Part shown: positions 61,040 through 64,000 of the stretch, piece after piece
Position numbering within the stretch: position 1 is the stretch's first letter
How the letters are laid out: each line of letters opens with the position of its first letter
Assembly (NCBI RefSeq): GCF_003669015.1
Contig: NZ_CP033069.1
Location: 186,001 to 250,000 of the forward strand
Direction: 5' to 3'
Source: Acidovorax sp. 1608163
GTDB lineage: Bacteria; Pseudomonadota; Gammaproteobacteria; Burkholderiales; Burkholderiaceae_C
DNA: 64,000 nt
Notes under the pieces: model-generated
What the model saw: only the letters and a program-made list of their open reading frames with translations
Databases searched by the model: none
What the model was told of the DNA's origin: nothing
Made by a program: the position numbers and the translations under genes

Positions 61040-61468
61040 ATGAGAGTTGAGCCCTATCTGATGTTTGAAGGCCGCTGTGAAGAGGCCCTGGACTTCTACC
61101 GCAGCGCGCTGGGCGCGCAGGTGACCATGCTGATGCGCTACAAGGACAACCCCGAGCCCGCCGCCGGGCAGGGCTGCAGCGAAGGCCCTGGCCCCGGCCC
61201 CACGCCCGAGATGGTGATGCACGCCGCCTTCACGGTGGGCGAGACGGTGCTGATGGCGTCCGACGGCATGGGCTCGGGCAAGCCCACGTTCCAGGGCATC
61301 TCGCTGGCGCTGAGCCCGGCCAGCGAGGCCGAGGCGCAGCGCCTGTTCAACGCACTGGCCGAGGGTGGGCAGGTGCAGATGCCGCTGTCCAAGACGTTCT
61401 TCTCACCCGCCTTTGGCATGGTGGCCGACAAGTTCGGCGTCAGCTGGATGGTGGTGGTGCCCGCATGA
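61040..61468 (+). CDS. VOC-family PhnB-like protein
   Basis: A 142-residue glyoxalase-fold protein of the PhnB/3-demethylubiquinone-methyltransferase-like group: MRVEPYLMFEGRCEEALDFY, ALGAQVTMLMRYKD and the C-terminal FGMVADKFGVSWMVVVP. It is often found with GST and DUF1579 genes, as here. AGGAG lies seven bases before the ATG. The frame is open upstream to 60869, but that stretch carries the TetR operators. Function unknown. Its stop overlaps the GST start (ATGA). Confidence 0.9.
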   Translation: MRVEPYLMFEGRCEEALDFYRSALGAQVTMLMRYKDNPEPAAGQGCSEGPGPGPTPEMVMHAAFTVGETVLMASDGMGSGKPTFQGISLALSPASEAEAQRLFNALAEGGQVQMPLSKTFFSPAFGMVADKFGVSWMVVVPA

Positions 61469-62160
61469 GCGCGCTGGCGTCCACCCCCGCAGGCGCTGCC
61501 ATCCTCGCCCTCTACGGCCACCCGTTTTCTTCCTACACCCAGAAGGTGCTGACCGCGCTCTACGAGAACGGGACACCCTTTGAGCTGCGCAACCTCGACC
61601 CCGCAGCGCCGGACAACCATGCCCCCGACTGGCTGCGCCGCTGGCCGCTTGCCAAGTTTCCGGTGCTGGTGGATGGTGACCGCACGGTGGTGGAAAGCAG
61701 CATCGTGATCGAGCACCTGCAGCTTGCGCACCCGGGGCCGGTGCCGTTGATTCCGCTCGACCCCAAGGCGGCGCTGGAGGTGCGGTTCATGGACCGCTTC
61801 TTTGACCTGCATGTGATGGCCCCCGTGCAGCACGCGGTGAATGCCGCGTTGACCGGCGACCCCGAGCGCCGCTCAGAAGGCGTGGCCTGGGCGGCCGACA
61901 AGTTGGACAAGGCCTATGCCTGGCTGGAGGGCGCATGGGCTGGGCGGACCTGGGCTGCAGGGGACCACTTTTCGCTGGCCGACTGCGCAGCAGCCCCCTC
62001 GCTGTTCTATGCCGACTGGACGCACCCCATCGCCGCTACCTACCCGCAGCTGCGCGCGTACCGTGCCCGGCTGCTGGCACGCCCTTCGTTTGCACGCGCG
62101 GTGGAGGGTGGGCGACCTTACCGCCACTACTTTCCGCTCGGTGCGCCAGACCGCGACTGA
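61465..62160 (+). CDS. Glutathione S-transferase family protein
   Basis: A 231-residue GST with thioredoxin-like N-terminal domain (LALYGHPFSSYTQKVLTALY, FPVLVDGDRTVVESSIVIEH including the glutathione-binding VES motif) and all-helical C-terminal domain (WAAGDHFSLADCAAAPSLFY with the capping box). It probably conjugates glutathione to electrophiles or has a reductase role. It is the middle gene of the TetR-controlled operon and overlaps the VOC gene by four bases. Confidence 0.93.
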   Translation: MSALASTPAGAAILALYGHPFSSYTQKVLTALYENGTPFELRNLDPAAPDNHAPDWLRRWPLAKFPVLVDGDRTVVESSIVIEHLQLAHPGPVPLIPLDPKAALEVRFMDRFFDLHVMAPVQHAVNAALTGDPERRSEGVAWAADKLDKAYAWLEGAWAGRTWAAGDHFSLADCAAAPSLFYADWTHPIAATYPQLRAYRARLLARPSFARAVEGGRPYRHYFPLGAPDRD

Positions 62161-62241
62161 GCCACAGAGTGACTGAATGACGGAGCGAGCGACGGGCGGT
62201 GTGCAAACGCGCCGCCATCCACCCCACCAGGAGACCCATTG

Positions 62242-62727
62242 ATGATGAATCCAGAACCCCATGCCCTGCACCGCTGGCTGCACCAGTTGTTGGGCGATTG
62301 GACCTGTACCTCCGAGGCCGACATGGGCCCCGGCCAACCCCCTGAGCGCGGCACTGGCACCGAGCAGGTGCGGGCGCTGGGCGACTACTGGGTGCTGTGC
62401 GAAGGCACCGGCACCATGCCCGGCGGCGGTGAGGCCCGCATGCTGATGACCTTGGGCTACGACCCTGCGCAGCAGGTGTTTCGCGGCAGCTGGGTGGGCT
62501 CGATGATGGCGCACATGTTTGTGTACAGCGGCACGCTCGACGCCGACCAGCGCGTGCTGACGCTGGAGACCGAAGGCCCCAGCTTCACGGGCGACGGCAG
62601 CACCACACGCTACCGCGACACCATCACCGTGCTGAGCCCGCAAGAGCGCACCCTCACCTCCGCAGGCCTGCAGCCGGACGGCCGCTGGAACACCTTCATG
62701 CGCGCCAGCTACCGGCGCGTGGGGTGA
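62242..62727 (+). CDS. DUF1579-family protein
   Basis: A 161-residue soluble protein with the DUF1579 pattern: HQLLGDWTCTSEADMGPGQP, VRALGDYWVLCEGTGTMP, MLMTLGYDPAQQVFRGSWVG and VLTLETEGPSFTGDG. The fold is probably lipocalin-like; function is unknown. GGAG lies nine bases before the ATG at 62242 (an adjacent TTG and a second ATG are alternatives). It is the third gene downstream of VOC and GST, 81 bases from the GST stop. Confidence 0.88.
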   Translation: MMNPEPHALHRWLHQLLGDWTCTSEADMGPGQPPERGTGTEQVRALGDYWVLCEGTGTMPGGGEARMLMTLGYDPAQQVFRGSWVGSMMAHMFVYSGTLDADQRVLTLETEGPSFTGDGSTTRYRDTITVLSPQERTLTSAGLQPDGRWNTFMRASYRRVG

Positions 62728-62749
62728 GTGTTGCGCTGGCAAGTGGTGA

Positions 62750-62805
62750 TTTGCTATTGAATGTGTAGCTGCTAGCGCTTGTGGAGACTGCGCTAGAGGC
62801 TGAAA
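62750..62805 (+). repeat. Dispersed TAGCGCTT palindrome, copy 12
   Basis: TTTGCTATTGAATGTGTAGCTG, then CTAGCGCTTGTGGAGACTGCGCTAGAGGC. It follows the DUF1579 gene and could terminate the operon. Confidence 0.8.
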
Positions 62806-63021
62806 TGGATTGCATGTTGGGTGGGTGCCGGCTACCGTGGGTTAGGGCCGCACCTGCGCAAACCGCAGGCAAGTTGGTACCCACAGCGCCTTAGGGCACA
62901 CGGCGGCTGGAGGGGCGGGTTCAGGCCTGGGCGGCTGAAATACCTTGTAACGCAACCCTTGGGGTTTGGCCGGAGGCAGCGCCAGATAATCCTTCGGCCT
63001 TGTCCTCCTCTGCTCCCATCC
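62806..63021. other. Intergenic region before the last gene
   Basis: No gene or clear repeat beyond copy 12. The promoter of the membrane protein at 63022 should be here; no convincing -35/-10 pair is visible. Confidence 0.4.
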
Positions 63022-64000
63022 ATGCCGACTGAAAACGCCCTAGCGCCTGTGCTGCCCACCGATCTCTTTGAAGAGCGAAACCGCCAGAGCGAAGAGATGC
63101 TGGTGTATCGCCACGCTACATCACATGAAGTGCCCGTCGTCAGCCTGCGCGTGCAATGGCTGGTGTTGGGCGGGATGGCTGCGGTGGCGACGGCTTTTGT
63201 GGCGTGGACTCTGCTGCGCACGCTTCCCAACTTGGCCCACATGGGCTGGGAAGGCTGGCGGGCCATGGGGGCAGCCCTCATGCAGAAAATGTCGGAAAGA
63301 GAAACACCATGGCTGTTTTTGATCTACGTGATTGGGGCCATGGTTTTCTTGGGGGCGCGTTGGCTGTGGAATCGCCACCTCCGGCTCTACATCACCCCGC
63401 AAGGCTTGCGGCAAGAGCACCGACTGCCGCTGGGCTTGCACCACCTGTTTGGGCAGAACTGGCAGATTGACTGGAGTGAGGTGCGCGGTATCACTGCGCG
63501 TCGCATGGATGTTTGGAATGGGAACGTCAGCCCGATGGCGCGGACCGTGATCGTGCTGCAACTGGGCAGAGGTCGCGAACGTGTGCTGCAGCCCGCGTTC
63601 TGGTTTCGGCCTAGCGATCCACCACGCCCGCAGCTCAAGTCCATACGCAGCTCTTGGTTGTTGTCGCAGCCCTGGGCGGGGGCCGACAACCAAACCCGAT
63701 TGGCGCGAGCGTTTGCAGAGTTGCGTTTGGTGCGCGCGCTGCAGCAATACGCACCCCTGCCGGACGTCGCCTTGCCGTGGCCCGGCATACCAAACTCCAT
63801 CGGCACCGATCTGAATCGCCAGCCTGAGGTGTTGATGCTCTTTGGGGCAGCCGCCGTGGTGTTTGTCACGGGCCTGGCTTTGATGGTGGCGGCCCCGAAT
63901 GTCCACCTGCACGCTACGCCCAGCTGGGGTGCGCGCGCCGCTTGGGCCCTGGGGACCTTGGCCCTGTGGGCGGCGGCGTGGCCAGCGTGGCGGCGCTATC
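63022..64000 (+). CDS. Membrane protein of unknown function, 3' end beyond the window
   Basis: An open frame from the ATG at 63022 runs to the right edge (326 codons). Predicted membrane segments lie at about 43-65 (WLVLGGMAAVATAFVAWTLL), 96-113 (WLFLIYVIGAMVFLGARWLW), 271-292 (VLMLFGAAAVVFVTGLALMV) and a fourth begins near 304. Between the second and third is a 155-residue soluble domain with ITPQGLRQEHRLPLG and QIDWSEVRGITARR, which resembles a PH-like membrane domain. I do not recognise the family. It has no close neighbour upstream on its strand. Confidence 0.8.
   Translation, partial: MPTENALAPVLPTDLFEERNRQSEEMLVYRHATSHEVPVVSLRVQWLVLGGMAAVATAFVAWTLLRTLPNLAHMGWEGWRAMGAALMQKMSERETPWLFLIYVIGAMVFLGARWLWNRHLRLYITPQGLRQEHRLPLGLHHLFGQNWQIDWSEVRGITARRMDVWNGNVSPMARTVIVLQLGRGRERVLQPAFWFRPSDPPRPQLKSIRSSWLLSQPWAGADNQTRLARAFAELRLVRALQQYAPLPDVALPWPGIPNSIGTDLNRQPEVLMLFGAAAVVFVTGLALMVAAPNVHLHATPSWGARAAWALGTLALWAAAWPAWRRY

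Overview
The window looks like a chromosomal segment of a GC-rich, motile, Gram-negative betaproteobacterium, most likely a member of the Comamonadaceae close to Acidovorax. The reasons are strong G/C third-position codon use, many LysR regulators next to the genes they probably control, two methyl-accepting chemotaxis proteins, periplasmic and lipoprotein signal sequences, and a family of intergenic palindromes (core TAGCGCTTAT-N-ATAAGCGCTA). Placement is an inference from gene content; no rRNA or tRNA gene is present to test it.

Layout. 1-5252: a cyclic beta-1,2-glucan synthase (continues off the left edge) translationally coupled to a small membrane protein. 5.7-11.2 kb: LysR/DMT transporter and LysR/aldo-keto reductase pairs, then a secreted phytase-like esterase. 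11.3-16.7 kb: a degenerate SRAP (YedK/HMCES-like) protein, an acyl-CoA dehydrogenase, a YidB-like protein, and a SET-domain protein/BirA/SPOR-protein operon. 16.8-23.8 kb: topoisomerase III with a C-terminal SWIB domain, a small lipoprotein, a UvrD-like helicase, a DUF4124-like membrane protein and a glycerophosphodiesterase lipoprotein under a good Pho-box candidate. 24.1-28.1 kb: a Cache-type chemoreceptor and an exported alpha/beta hydrolase.

28.2-32.4 kb is the one clearly accessory region. A NERD/UvrD helicase survives only as an N-terminal and a C-terminal scrap with a three-helix membrane protein gene between them. Next comes an AT-rich 723-residue SMC/ABC-type ATPase (AAA_13/RloC/PrrC-like architecture) and then scraps of a DUF2130 gene and possibly a YdeI-like gene. 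This is the best place to look for an undescribed defence-type system.

32.5-44.4 kb: fosX, a HipA-type kinase with its own winged helix (YjjJ type), a 16-copy hexanucleotide repeat, a pirin/reductase pair divergent from a LysR gene, sbcCD, another LysR gene and an exported DJ-1/PfpI protein. 44.7-52.3 kb: rarD, a B3-like metallo-hydrolase, a flavin reductase, a VOC protein, then a methyltransferase, a DTW-domain protein (TapT-like) and a RIO kinase in a row, and small proteins. 52.4-64 kb: a second chemoreceptor ending in a CheR/CheB tether motif, a DUF1439 protein, a LysR gene, an SDR enzyme, a WYL regulator divergent from a NIPSNAP/hypothetical pair across a perfect palindrome, a TetR regulator divergent from a VOC/GST/DUF1579 operon across two operator-like dyads, and a membrane protein running off the right edge.

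Intergenic DNA is dominated by short non-coding repeats: the TAGCGCTTAT palindromes, paired GTTCGGGCTGAGC repeats, AACCTGTTC-ended hairpin elements and one MITE-like element that has jumped into a copy of the first family. Several palindrome copies also make good terminators. No tRNA, rRNA, CRISPR array, complete insertion sequence or replication origin was seen.
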